Assembly (NCBI RefSeq): GCF_031181385.1
Contig: NZ_JAPSKV010000009.1
Location: 62,001 to 126,000 of the forward strand
Source of the DNA: Fredinandcohnia onubensis
Lineage (GTDB): Bacteria > Bacillota > Bacilli > Bacillales > Bacillaceae_L
Length of the DNA stretch: 64,000 nt
Reading direction: 5' to 3'
In this document: positions 8,993-17,153 of the stretch, piece by piece
Layout: every line of letters begins with the position of its first letter
Numbering within the stretch: position 1 is the stretch's first letter
Translations under genes and position numbers: made by a program
The notes under the pieces: model-generated
The model's input: only the letters and a program-made list of their open reading frames with translations
What the model was told of the DNA's origin: nothing
Database searches by the model: none

Positions 8993-9466
8993 TTATGGTT
9001 TGATTGAATTGCGGTATTTGCCAGTTTCAAAATACAATTTATGGTAGGTTAATCGATTATCGCTACCTATATAAATAATTTCCCAAATCGGGATATTATC
9101 TTCAATCCCAAGTTTGACGGAACGAATTTCTTGTGGATCCCGTTCCCTTTTTAGTATAGCAATTGCCTCTTTTTCTGTGATTCCATCACGTTCAAAGCGC
9201 GTTACTATTTCTCCATTTTTTTCTGGAATCCAAACCATCATTTTTTCACCTTTATCATTTTTACCGATAACGACTTGATACGCTTTGGTTCCAAAATATG
9301 TATAACTTTCTTCAATTGTTTGAATTGCTGTCTTCTCGAGCGCAATTTCATTTCCTTTTGATTGAGCAATATTTAACGGCTCTAATGCCGACTGATAAAT
9401 GCTGATTCCTGTCCAAATTATTATAATAAGGAGAAGGACGAGTATCCAAATGACCCATTTTTTCAT
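8993..9466 (-). CDS. ypmB: YpmB, membrane-anchored DUF5590/PepSY-like protein
   Basis: A 157-residue protein with one N-terminal hydrophobic span (KKWVIWILVLLLIIIIWTG) followed by an extracytoplasmic domain with PepSY-like pattern (ITEKEAIAILKRER, IPIWEIIYIGSDN). ATG 9466 is chosen over TTG 9475 because the family begins with the short basic stretch before the span; the ribosome site is weak either way. It sits 14 nt after ypmA. Function unknown. Confidence 0.85.
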   Translation of the reverse strand: MKKWVIWILVLLLIIIIWTGISIYQSALEPLNIAQSKGNEIALEKTAIQTIEESYTYFGTKAYQVVIGKNDKGEKMMVWIPEKNGEIVTRFERDGITEKEAIAILKRERDPQEIRSVKLGIEDNIPIWEIIYIGSDNRLTYHKLYFETGKYRNSIKP

Positions 9467-9480
9467 CTTAATCAACTTCT

Positions 9481-9651
9481 TTACGTACGATAAATTGTAA
9501 ATACTGCTTTATTTTGATCATCTTTATCGAGTGCCAATCCAAACATAAGATCTTCATGCTTTAAACTTCGATTTAACACATCAACAATTTTATATAAATC
9601 AGGAGTATTTTGAATCTTAACAGTCGATAGAACTTCTATCTTACTTTCCAA
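9481..9651 (-). CDS. ypmA: YpmA, small conserved protein (DUF4264 type)
   Basis: A 56-residue frame starting at TTG 9651 (MESKIEVLSTVK...) and ending FTIYRT at TAA 9481-9483. AAGGGAGAG lies 7 nt before the TTG. Sequence, size and position match ypmA of B. subtilis. No function is known. It heads the ypmA-ypmB-aspB unit behind the promoter at 9772-9799. Confidence 0.88.
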   Translation of the reverse strand: MESKIEVLSTVKIQNTPDLYKIVDVLNRSLKHEDLMFGLALDKDDQNKAVFTIYRT

Positions 9652-9771
9652 GCAAGAGCTCTCCCTTCATTCATCACAAATTTTACTACTCATACTATAT
9701 CTCACTAACGGCAACAATAGAAGTACTACAACATTACAGTTGAAGTTGTCTACACTAAGTTGCCTTACATC

Positions 9772-9799
9772 ATTATAACAGGTGTATTACCATTCACAA
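9772..9799 (-). promoter_or_regulatory. sigma-A promoter of ypmA-ypmB-aspB
   Basis: TTGTGA (9794-9799) and TATAAT (9772-9777) on the minus strand with 16-nt spacing. It lies between the end of the MBL-like gene and ypmA. Confidence 0.65.
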
Positions 9800-9874
9800 T
9801 ATAATTTTTTCAGTTCGGGTTAAATCCTAACTGAATAAATAGCTTAAAAAATTAACTCCTAATCCCATGCCTTT

Positions 9875-9900
9875 ACCTGTCTTTTGACAGGTCTTTTTTA
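9875..9900 (+). terminator. intrinsic terminator reading on the plus strand, no plus-strand gene before it
   Basis: ACCTGTC-TTTT-GACAGGT is followed by CTTTTTTA on the plus strand. On the minus strand the hairpin is followed by AAAG, so it does not look like an end for the 9898-10752 gene. It could stop antisense transcription or end a small plus-strand RNA. Confidence 0.6.
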
Positions 9901-10752
9901 TTCTTGGTCACCCTTTGGTTGGTCACTTTTTAACGAAATTGGAAAGACTTCATAATCGGTCAGTGAACATTTGATGGTGACACTGCCAAACTGTTTTGTA
10001 TAGTAAATGTCAATCCAACTACTATTTAGTCTTTCTAACACGTCTGAACTAGGAAGTGATCCTTTTTTATGAAATATAATCGCCATTTGGGGATTTACAT
10101 GATTCACAAATTTTTCTCCTGAACCCTTCTCATGGCCAAACTCTGCGACCTTTAAAATATTTGTTATGGGCAGCTCTTTATTTGAAAGCATTTGATGCTC
10201 TAACTTTGAATTAGCACTGGTCATAAAAAGAACCTGATGGTTACCAAATCTCAATAATACATCCATGCTAAGAGACTTTTCATTATCATGTGCTTCATGA
10301 ATGACTTCTGCAACTAGTAAAGAGCTTAATTGATAGGTCTTTTGGTTTTCCCACTTAACGATTTTAATATCGGCATATTCCTGCTTGTTATGTGCCCCTT
10401 GAATGATTTGAACATCTGAGAATTGCTGTATTAGCCAGTCTATATTTGAAGTATATAATGTATCTTGTTTTGTAATAATAATGCCTTTTAATTTTTTCAC
10501 TTCATAGACTTCAAGGTACTCCTTTAGCTCCTTTTGCGTTCCGTTCCCACCGGTATTCACAAGGTAAAACTCCCCATTTGGTAAATGGATCAAACTTGCT
10601 TCACCATTTGATAGGTCCAAAAATGTAATCGCAATCTCATCCTCGGATAATTTAACATTTATTTTCTCTATATTAGTCCGCACATTTTCACTTGTCCAGT
10701 CTGAATTAAGTAATGTTAAAAAAATAAATAAGATCAGATTTAAATACTTCAC
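9898..10752 (-). CDS. secreted/anchored ComEC-type metallo-beta-lactamase-fold protein lacking metal ligands
   Basis: A 284-residue protein, GTG start with TGGAGG 7-8 nt upstream. Residues 1-17 form a hydrophobic signal. The segment ITFLDLSNGEASLIHLPNGE...LVNTGG matches the start of ComEC-like MBL domains (FLDVGQGDA..I...G...LIDTGG). Where such enzymes have THxHxDH this protein has ITKQDTLYTSNI, so the zinc site is gone. Later strands (VLLRFGNHQVLFMTSAN, NPQMAIIF) fit the same fold (VLLTGD.., P...iiS). It is 25 nt downstream of dinG; I know no B. subtilis counterpart here. Likely a non-catalytic relative; the function is unknown. Confidence 0.7.
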   Translation of the reverse strand: MKYLNLILFIFLTLLNSDWTSENVRTNIEKINVKLSEDEIAITFLDLSNGEASLIHLPNGEFYLVNTGGNGTQKELKEYLEVYEVKKLKGIIITKQDTLYTSNIDWLIQQFSDVQIIQGAHNKQEYADIKIVKWENQKTYQLSSLLVAEVIHEAHDNEKSLSMDVLLRFGNHQVLFMTSANSKLEHQMLSNKELPITNILKVAEFGHEKGSGEKFVNHVNPQMAIIFHKKGSLPSSDVLERLNSSWIDIYYTKQFGSVTIKCSLTDYEVFPISLKSDQPKGDQE

Positions 10753-10777
10753 AAATCAGCCTCCAGAATAAAAAAAT

Positions 10778-13546
10778 CTATAGCCATTTTTCAACATGAT
10801 CTAATAACTCATTAAGAGGTTTTTGAATAAATTTCATCTGAGGAATTGATGTAATGAACTTCTTTCCATACCATGTTGTTACAATTCGACGGTCTAAAAT
10901 AAAGATTACCCCTTTATCTTTTTCTGACCGTATTAACCTGCCAATGCCTTGTTTAAATCGAAGAATCGCTTCAGGTAAAGAAAGCTCCCTAAAGGAATCT
11001 CCACCCTTTCTTTCTATTTCATTTGACCGTACAGCGAAAATTGGATCGTTTGGAGGAGTAAACGGTAACCTGACGATAACAAGTGCGGTTAAATCTTCGC
11101 CTGGGATATCAACCCCCTCCCAAAAACTACTCGTACCTAGAAGAATTGACTTATCAAACGCTTGAAAATTCTTTGTTAATTTTGCCCGACTACCACCACT
11201 TATACTCTGAGCAATTAACACAAATTCGTCAAGTTGCCGCATACTTTTTAAAATCATATAAGTTTTCTGCAACATTTCATAAGAAGTGAAAAGAACAAGC
11301 ATGCGTCCATTCGTTTTTTTGGCAATTTCAGCAATATGAACAGAAATCGAATCAACAAATTCATCCTGTGATACTGAATTGATTAGTGGAACATTTGATG
11401 GTACCATCATTGCTGCTTGACGTTCATAATCAAATGGTGATGGTATTGACAATGTAATTGGTTGAAAATCTGACAATCCCAGTTTCTTAATCATATATAA
11501 AAATGAATCATCTATCGTTAATGTTGCAGAAGTCATAATCACACTTTTCTTAAAAGTAAAAAAGTGATCAGCTAAATAATCAGAAACATCTGTAGGCTCC
11601 ACAAATAATGTTGCTGAATTTACAGGCCCTTTTGGATCGATTTCAATCCAAACCATTTGATTTTCCAACACACTATAAAAACTCTCGATGATAGCACATT
11701 TTTCAAATAACAAATTGAAACTTAATACATAATCATTAAATAGGCCTAATTGCAAAGGTGTTAGCAATGATTTATTTTGTATAATAATCTCGTTCTGATA
11801 TTGAACCATTGTAGTAAGCTCTTTTTTTGAAATACTGAGCTTTGTTAGTTGTTCAATCGCTTCTTCCCAATGATCACCTGTTTCATTTATTGGATCTACT
11901 ACATATTGAATCCGGTTAGTTTGGTTTTCATATGATTGTTTTAATAAGGCATGACTACGTATCATCCGGAAAAATTCATTAACAGATGCCCTCATATCCT
12001 TTAAGAGTTGGTTCACACGTACAAATGAATCTGAATTGTATCCAATCCGCTCCATTACTTTTGATGATTTCTTAAGTAAATCATTTGTTTCGAGTAGACC
12101 AATCCTCGTTAGTACAGAGTGAATCATTAAGTAATGAATATGTAATCCTACCTGCCGCTTCGCCAGAGCTTCAAAATGATGTGCTTCATCCATAATTAAA
12201 TAGTCATAAGAAGGGAGAATCTCAAAATCATGGCTCAGATCCTGTAATAGTAAAGCATGATTTGTAATCAAAATATCCGCTTTTTCTGCAGCTTCCCTTG
12301 CTCTTTTATAGAAACTTCTTGACTCCCAGATTGTATCTTCAAATCCAGGATTTTCATATGTGCTTTTCACACGATCCCATAAAAGCTTGCCGCCTGAAGG
12401 TAGATTAATTTCGTCAATGTCTCCTGTTTCTGTCTCAGTTAACCATACTAGTATTTGAGCCTTCGCTAAGACCTCATCATAGTTTTCACTGTCCTCATAA
12501 AGAATCTGTTCAAACCTTCTTAAAGAGAGATAATTCCCTCTTCCTTTCAAAAGAGCAACGTCGAAATCAAACGAAAGGATTTCTCTCAATTTCTCAATAT
12601 CCCGCTCTACTAATTGTTGCTGAAGTTGAAGGGTATTTGTACTAATCATACAACGTCCCTTCTTTTTTGAGATATAGATTGCTGGAAGCAAGTAAGCTAA
12701 TGATTTCCCAATACCTGTACCCGCTTCGATGATTGCATGTTGGTTTGTTTCAAGCGCATGGTGAATGGTTTGCACCATTTCTAATTGCCCCTGTCGAAAA
12801 GGATAATCGTGAATCACTGAGTGAAAAACCTCAGTATATGTATTACTTTTTGTGTTTGGTTTCCCTTTTCGCTTCTTCTTTTTACGCAGTGCAAGTCCGC
12901 GATAGATATCAAATTTCGATTCGCGTAGTACATGATTGGATTTATCATCTATAATTTCTCGCAAAATTTCACGGATGTCGCTTTTAAAATAATTTGAAAG
13001 GGTATATAGCTTTTGAATCGTTACTAACGGCAGTTGCTCTATTTTACGTACTATTTTTAAGAGGATTTCTGCAGTTACTTCAGCATCACTATCAGCTTGG
13101 TGTGGATTTTCATGTGTTAATGAAAGAGATTCAGCAAGCTGTCCAAGTTTATAGCTATCTGCCAATGGAAGCATCACTCTTGAAAGTTCAACCGTATCAA
13201 TAGTAAGACATTGGAAGTTCGTAAAACCGCACTTGGCTAGCTCCTCCTGTAAAAAGGAATAGTCAAAAGGAACATTATGAGCAACAAAATAGGAATCCTT
13301 AAACATCGAAATAATTTCGGGTGCTACAATTGAAAAATCAGGAGCATTTGCAACGACTTCATTTGAAATCCCTGTAAATTGTTCGATAAAAACAGGAATG
13401 TCTTGTTTTGGGTTTACAAAAGTTGCAAATCTTTCAATGATCTCTCCATCTTCAATAACTACAGCTGCAAACTGAATAATCTTATCACCCTTCTTTGGGG
13501 AATTCCCTGTTGTTTCCAAGTCTACAACGACAAAGCGCTTATTCAT
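10778..13546 (-). CDS. dinG: DinG-type helicase with N-terminal DnaQ-like 3'-5' exonuclease domain
   Basis: The 922-residue protein joins a DEDD exonuclease domain (residues 1-180; VVDLETTG, AHNVPFDYSFL, HQADSDAEVT) to an XPD-like helicase. Walker A is EAGTGIGKSLAYL (near 275), the DEAH box is DEAHHFE, and motifs V/VI are SFWEGVDIPGEDL and QGIGRLIRSEKD. Cysteines for an Fe-S cluster are not evident between motifs, as in the Gram-positive YoaA/DinG group. In B. subtilis and S. aureus such proteins act chiefly as nucleases. RBS AGGAGGTGG lies 7-8 nt before ATG 13546. Confidence 0.93.
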   Translation of the reverse strand: MNKRFVVVDLETTGNSPKKGDKIIQFAAVVIEDGEIIERFATFVNPKQDIPVFIEQFTGISNEVVANAPDFSIVAPEIISMFKDSYFVAHNVPFDYSFLQEELAKCGFTNFQCLTIDTVELSRVMLPLADSYKLGQLAESLSLTHENPHQADSDAEVTAEILLKIVRKIEQLPLVTIQKLYTLSNYFKSDIREILREIIDDKSNHVLRESKFDIYRGLALRKKKKRKGKPNTKSNTYTEVFHSVIHDYPFRQGQLEMVQTIHHALETNQHAIIEAGTGIGKSLAYLLPAIYISKKKGRCMISTNTLQLQQQLVERDIEKLREILSFDFDVALLKGRGNYLSLRRFEQILYEDSENYDEVLAKAQILVWLTETETGDIDEINLPSGGKLLWDRVKSTYENPGFEDTIWESRSFYKRAREAAEKADILITNHALLLQDLSHDFEILPSYDYLIMDEAHHFEALAKRQVGLHIHYLMIHSVLTRIGLLETNDLLKKSSKVMERIGYNSDSFVRVNQLLKDMRASVNEFFRMIRSHALLKQSYENQTNRIQYVVDPINETGDHWEEAIEQLTKLSISKKELTTMVQYQNEIIIQNKSLLTPLQLGLFNDYVLSFNLLFEKCAIIESFYSVLENQMVWIEIDPKGPVNSATLFVEPTDVSDYLADHFFTFKKSVIMTSATLTIDDSFLYMIKKLGLSDFQPITLSIPSPFDYERQAAMMVPSNVPLINSVSQDEFVDSISVHIAEIAKKTNGRMLVLFTSYEMLQKTYMILKSMRQLDEFVLIAQSISGGSRAKLTKNFQAFDKSILLGTSSFWEGVDIPGEDLTALVIVRLPFTPPNDPIFAVRSNEIERKGGDSFRELSLPEAILRFKQGIGRLIRSEKDKGVIFILDRRIVTTWYGKKFITSIPQMKFIQKPLNELLDHVEKWL

Positions 13547-13567
13547 TTGGTGCCACCTCCTAACACA

Positions 13568-13597
13568 AACGCCCCCAATGCGGGGGCGTTGTTTTTA
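13568..13597. terminator. GC-rich hairpin between panD and dinG
   Basis: CGCCCCC-AATG-CGGGGGCG has extended 9-10 bp arms and is followed by TTGTTTTTA on the plus strand. On the minus strand, the direction of panD, it is followed only by TGTGTTAGG. It probably attenuates readthrough from panBCD into dinG. Confidence 0.6.
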
Positions 13598-13608
13598 TCA
13601 AGTTTTTC

Positions 13609-13992
13609 TTATAAAACAGTTGCAGCTGGTTCTTGAAAAAGTAATTCTTTAATTTGATTGTCTTCGTTCATGATTGCTACCCTTGGCTTATGTTCTGCCA
13701 GTTTATCTTCAGGTACAATCGCATATGAAATCACAATAATGACATCTCCCTCTTGTACAAGACGAGCAGCAGCTCCATTTAAACAAAAAACACCGCTTCC
13801 TCTTTCACCAGGGATAATATATGTTTCAAGTCGAGCCCCATTGTTATTATTAACAATTTGAACTTTTTCATTAGCAACCATTCCGACTACGTCTAATATA
13901 TCTTCGTCAATAGTAATACTACCTACATAGTTTAAGTTTGCTTCTGTGACACGTGCTCTGTGTATTTTTGCGTTCATCATTGTACGGAACAT
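13609..13992 (-). CDS. panD: aspartate 1-decarboxylase precursor
   Basis: Makes beta-alanine for pantothenate. The 127-residue precursor starts [16 protein letters not shown] and carries the self-cleavage site YVG24-S25ITID, where Ser25 becomes the pyruvoyl group, followed by [13 protein letters not shown]. The ATG at 13992 is set by AAGGGGGA just upstream and equals the B. subtilis length. A longer open frame up to 14106 is an artefact of repeat A. Third gene of panBCD, separated from panC by that repeat. Confidence 0.96.
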   Translation of the reverse strand: MFRTMMNAKIHRARVTEANLNYVGSITIDEDILDVVGMVANEKVQIVNNNNGARLETYIIPGERGSGVFCLNGAAARLVQEGDVIIVISYAIVPEDKLAEHKPRVAIMNEDNQIKELLFQEPAATVL

Positions 13993-14027
13993 GATGCTCC
14001 CCCTTGAATCAAAAGATTTCAAAATGT

Positions 14028-14170
14028 GTTTCAAAAAGTCCGGTGAAAATGACACATCGAATTTCTTCGTTGGTTTGTTTTTCCGTTGCTCACGTATACA
14101 CAACATACGTTCCGCTACTCAAAACTTCACCGCCTCGAACTTCTTGGTCCTTTTCATCCTCCTTTTGAAC
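14028..14170 (-). repeat. repeat family A, copy 1 (inside the pan operon)
   Basis: About 143 bp whose reverse complement closely matches 51774-51915, with blocks such as AGGAGGATGAAAAGGACC, AAGAAGTTC, GCGGAACGTATG and GTGTCATTTTCACCGGAC shared. The ends are imperfect inverted repeats (GTTCAAAAGGAGGATGAAAA versus TTTTCACCGGACTTTTTGAA). It lies between panC and panD. Confidence 0.88.
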
Positions 14171-14176
14171 TCGTAT

Positions 14177-15022
14177 TTATACATCAAAAGTTATATTATC
14201 AATAAGTCTGACTTTTGTAAACTTGACAGCGATGGCAATAATGATTTTACCAGTTAGCTCAGAAAGCTCGTCAAGCTCAGGGTAACTGTATATTTCTACA
14301 TAATCGATCTCACCAGATGTATGTTTTGTAATATGGTTCATGATTAGTTCTTCAATTACTCTTGGGTTTCGTTGTCCATCCTCTACGGCCGTTTTAGCTA
14401 TTTGAAGGCCTTCATATAATCTTGGAGCTTCTGCTCTCTCTTTGGCAGTTAAATTCACATTACGCGAGCTTTTTGCTAGCCCATCCTCTTCTCGGACAAT
14501 TTCCACCGGAACAAGCGTGATTGGGAAATTAAAATCAGAAATTAAACCATCCACCACAGCAACCTGTTGAGCATCCTTTAACCCAAAGTAAGCTCGGTCT
14601 GGCTGTACAATATTAAATAATTTGATTAATACTGTAGCAACTCCGTCAAAATGTCCATTTCGTTGTCTACCACATAACACATCTATTCTTGATTGAACAT
14701 TTGCAGTCAGTGACATTTTGGTCGGGTACATGTCTTCCGTACTTGGGTGAAATAGAATATCAACACCATTGTTTTCTGCGAGTTTGCTATCTCTTTCAAA
14801 ATCACGTGGATAAGAATCAAAATCTTCATTTGGACCAAATTGAAGCGGGTTTACAAATATACTTACTGCTAATACATCATTTTCGCTTCTCGCCTTATTC
14901 ATTAATGTTAAATGACCTTCATGAAGATACCCCATTGTTGGTACAAACCCAACCGTTTTTCCTTCTAGCTTTAAAGTCTTGATATGATGCTGCATCTCCT
15001 TGATCGATGTTATAACTTTCAT
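14177..15022 (-). CDS. panC: pantothenate synthetase
   Basis: ATP-dependent ligase joining pantoate and beta-alanine. It has [15 protein letters not shown] (HIGH-like nucleotide-binding motif), [20 protein letters not shown] and the KMSKS-like [12 protein letters not shown] 15022 is chosen because GGGGG lies 9 nt before it and the family starts close to the first strand; ATG 15028, which overlaps the panB stop as ATGA, is the alternative. About 281 residues, coupled to panB. Confidence 0.95.
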   Translation of the reverse strand: MKVITSIKEMQHHIKTLKLEGKTVGFVPTMGYLHEGHLTLMNKARSENDVLAVSIFVNPLQFGPNEDFDSYPRDFERDSKLAENNGVDILFHPSTEDMYPTKMSLTANVQSRIDVLCGRQRNGHFDGVATVLIKLFNIVQPDRAYFGLKDAQQVAVVDGLISDFNFPITLVPVEIVREEDGLAKSSRNVNLTAKERAEAPRLYEGLQIAKTAVEDGQRNPRVIEELIMNHITKHTSGEIDYVEIYSYPELDELSELTGKIIIAIAVKFTKVRLIDNITFDV

Positions 15023-15024
15023 GT

Positions 15025-15858
15025 TCATTTTCCCCCATAAAGGCTTGCAAGCTCTTCTTCCTTCATTGTGTACGAATGTTTTTCATCAGGGAATGACTTT
15101 GCTTTAACCTCAGTAATGTAATCTTGGATTCCTTGTTTAATCGGTTCATTTACAGAAGCATATTGTTTCACGAATTTCGGAACACGATCGACTCCATATG
15201 AAACCACATCATGGAATACAAGAACTTGACCATCTGTACCGTTTCCAGCCCCAATTCCAATAGTAGGAATGGAAATGCTATTTGTAACTTCTTCCCCTAA
15301 TTGTTTCGGAACGCATTCTAATACTAAAGCGATTGCACCTGCTTTTTCCACTTTTTTGGCATCCTCAATGAGCTGTCTAGCGCTTTCTGCATCTTTTCCT
15401 TGTACCTTATAACCACCTAATACACCAACTGCCTGCGGGGTTAACCCTAAATGCGCAACCACAGGAATGCCTGCTTCAGTTAAAGCTGAAATCGTATAAA
15501 TAACATCATTTGATCCTTCTATTTTAACTGCATTTGCACCCGATTCTTGAATAATTCGAGCGGCATTTTTCAAGGCATCAGATCGCGAGACATGATAGGA
15601 CATGAATGGCATATCCGTTACAATATACGTATCCTTTGCACCACGTTTTACGGCCTTCGTATGATGAATCATATCATCTACTGTTACTGGAATAGTAGAA
15701 TCATAGCCTAATACAACCATACCTAATGAATCACCTACAAGGATCATATCGACCCCTGCTTCTTCTGCAAGCTTTGCAGATGGATAATCATAAGCTGTTA
15801 GCATTACAATTGGCTCTTTCTTCTGCTTCATTTTTAAAAATTCTGTTGTCTGTTTCAT
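15025..15858 (-). CDS. panB: 3-methyl-2-oxobutanoate hydroxymethyltransferase
   Basis: First committed step of pantoate synthesis, using methylene-THF. The TIM-barrel protein shows [17 protein letters not shown], the metal-binding LVGDSLGMV and the [14 protein letters not shown] loop. Two adjacent ATGs exist (15861, 15858); the second has the better 7-nt spacing to AGGAGG and aligns with the B. subtilis start. First gene of panBCD, behind a long leader with a terminator. Confidence 0.96.
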   Translation of the reverse strand: MKQTTEFLKMKQKKEPIVMLTAYDYPSAKLAEEAGVDMILVGDSLGMVVLGYDSTIPVTVDDMIHHTKAVKRGAKDTYIVTDMPFMSYHVSRSDALKNAARIIQESGANAVKIEGSNDVIYTISALTEAGIPVVAHLGLTPQAVGVLGGYKVQGKDAESARQLIEDAKKVEKAGAIALVLECVPKQLGEEVTNSISIPTIGIGAGNGTDGQVLVFHDVVSYGVDRVPKFVKQYASVNEPIKQGIQDYITEVKAKSFPDEKHSYTMKEEELASLYGGK

Positions 15859-15861
15859 CAT

Positions 15862-16166
15862 TTTTCCTCCTTTTGGCTTTTAAAGCTCGCCTTGCTTAAG
15901 GCTGTCCTCGAGTCCTTAAAGAGGAGATGAAAAACCGATTCGTGGACGTTTTTTGTAAACTAGTAAAAAATCCTTCTTTCTAAAAAGAGAAAGAAGGATT
16001 AAACATTAATGTGTTCGGTAAATTTCATCCCTCTGTCCCAGTCCAATGGATCAAGGCAGAATATAATTGTAAATGACAAGGTAAAACTTAAGTGACTGGT
16101 GTAGTTCCGAAAGGATACCACCCATTACTTTGAATTATATAAAAGATTCAATATTATTGCTACATT
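15862..16166 (-). promoter_or_regulatory. structured leader between birA and panB with internal terminator
   Basis: The 305-nt gap contains, in the direction of transcription, a TATAAT (16130-16135), a hairpin GGTG..TA..CC-TTTC-GG..TA..CACC, a possible longer pairing CCAGTC/GACTGG, then a strong terminator, then about 100 nt with short hairpins (CTTTAAGG/CCTTAAG) before panB. The known pan RNA motif occurs upstream of panB in Firmicutes and may account for the proximal part; I cannot confirm its consensus by eye. Whether the distal part is a birA 3' end or an attenuator is open. Confidence 0.45.
15964..16000 (-). terminator. intrinsic terminator between birA and panB
   Basis: AATCCTTCTTTCTC and its partner AGAAAGAAGGATT form a stem of about 12 bp, followed by TTTTTT on the minus strand. 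It ends the birA transcript or attenuates a leader entering panBCD. Confidence 0.9.
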
Positions 16167-17153
16167 TTATTTTTCAGGAACCTCAATGTCTGCTGAATAG
16201 ATATGGTGCAATACCCCAGCTGCATCCTCAAGAAGTAATACACCTTCGTTATTGATACCGATTGCTCTACCTTCAATCGACCCTGAAAGTGTTCTTGCTA
16301 CGATTCTCTTGCCAATACTTGTTGCATAGCTTTCCCATAATAACTTCACAACCTTGAAGCCATGTTGTAAATATTCCTTATACAGTTTTTCAATTTTTAA
16401 TAAGATTACCTGAACAAGCTTCGCGCGATCAATTTTTTCTCCTTTTTCGATTGCAAGTGAGCTTGCAATTGAATGAAGGCTTTCAGGGAAATGGTTCAAT
16501 TCTTGATTTACATTAATGCCAATTCCAATAATAACTGAATTAATCCGGTCAGTTTCTGCCTGAAGTTCTGTTAGAATACCAACAATCTTTTTTTGATTGA
16601 TTAAAATGTCATTTGGCCATTTTATATCAGGCTCTAACCCTGTCACTTCTTGTATCGCTTGGACTACACCTACTGCCGCTAAAAGTGTTAATTGCGGAGC
16701 TTGTGAAGGTGGAATTTGTGGTCTTAATATCATGCTCATCCAGATTCCCGTATGCTTGGGTGAATACCAGGCCCTGTCTAGTCTTCCACGACCTGTTGTT
16801 TGTTCTTCGGCCACTACAAGTGTGCCCTCAACAACACCATCATACGATAGACGGTGTGCTATTTTTTGGGTTGAGCTGAGCGATTCTTCAAAATGAATAT
16901 TTCTTCCGAGAAATTCGGTTTCAAGACCCAATTGAATTTCGTTGCCGCTAATTTTATCTGGCTTCGTGATGATTCGATAACCAAGTTTTCTAACTGCCTC
17001 TAACTCATACCCTTCGTTTCGCAAATCTTCAATATGCTTCCAAACGGCAGTACGTGAGCACCCAAGTTGATCACTAATTTTTTGACCAGAAATAAATTCT
17101 CCGTTAGCATTAGAGAAGACCTCTAACAATCTTTTTCTTATTTCTGATTGCAC
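16167..17153 (-). CDS. birA: bifunctional biotin-protein ligase / biotin operon repressor
   Basis: Class II BirA: biotinylates acetyl-CoA and pyruvate carboxylases and represses bio genes. The winged HTH (ISGQKISDQLGCSRTAVW, residues 20-37) is followed by the ligase domain with the biotin-binding loop TTGRGRLDRAW, KWPNDILI and GIGINVN, and by an SH3-like C-terminus. Starts are uncertain: GTG 17153 has AAAGGAG 11 nt upstream, while GTG 17165 overlaps that site; 328 residues with the former, close to B. subtilis. The start overlaps the cca end by 16 nt. Confidence 0.94.
   Translation of the reverse strand: MQSEIRKRLLEVFSNANGEFISGQKISDQLGCSRTAVWKHIEDLRNEGYELEAVRKLGYRIITKPDKISGNEIQLGLETEFLGRNIHFEESLSSTQKIAHRLSYDGVVEGTLVVAEEQTTGRGRLDRAWYSPKHTGIWMSMILRPQIPPSQAPQLTLLAAVGVVQAIQEVTGLEPDIKWPNDILINQKKIVGILTELQAETDRINSVIIGIGINVNQELNHFPESLHSIASSLAIEKGEKIDRAKLVQVILLKIEKLYKEYLQHGFKVVKLLWESYATSIGKRIVARTLSGSIEGRAIGINNEGVLLLEDAAGVLHHIYSADIEVPEK

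Noticed and set aside
13993-14106. N-terminal extension of panD ([11 protein letters not shown]...)
   Set aside because: It is translated repeat A; the AAGGGGGA site and the 127-residue family length set the start at 13992.
16105-16125. GGGTGGTA stretch on the minus strand resembling a T-box antiterminator
   Set aside because: Only about 9 of 14 positions of the T-box sequence match, it lies at the start rather than just before the terminator, and there is no room for Stem I between it and birA.
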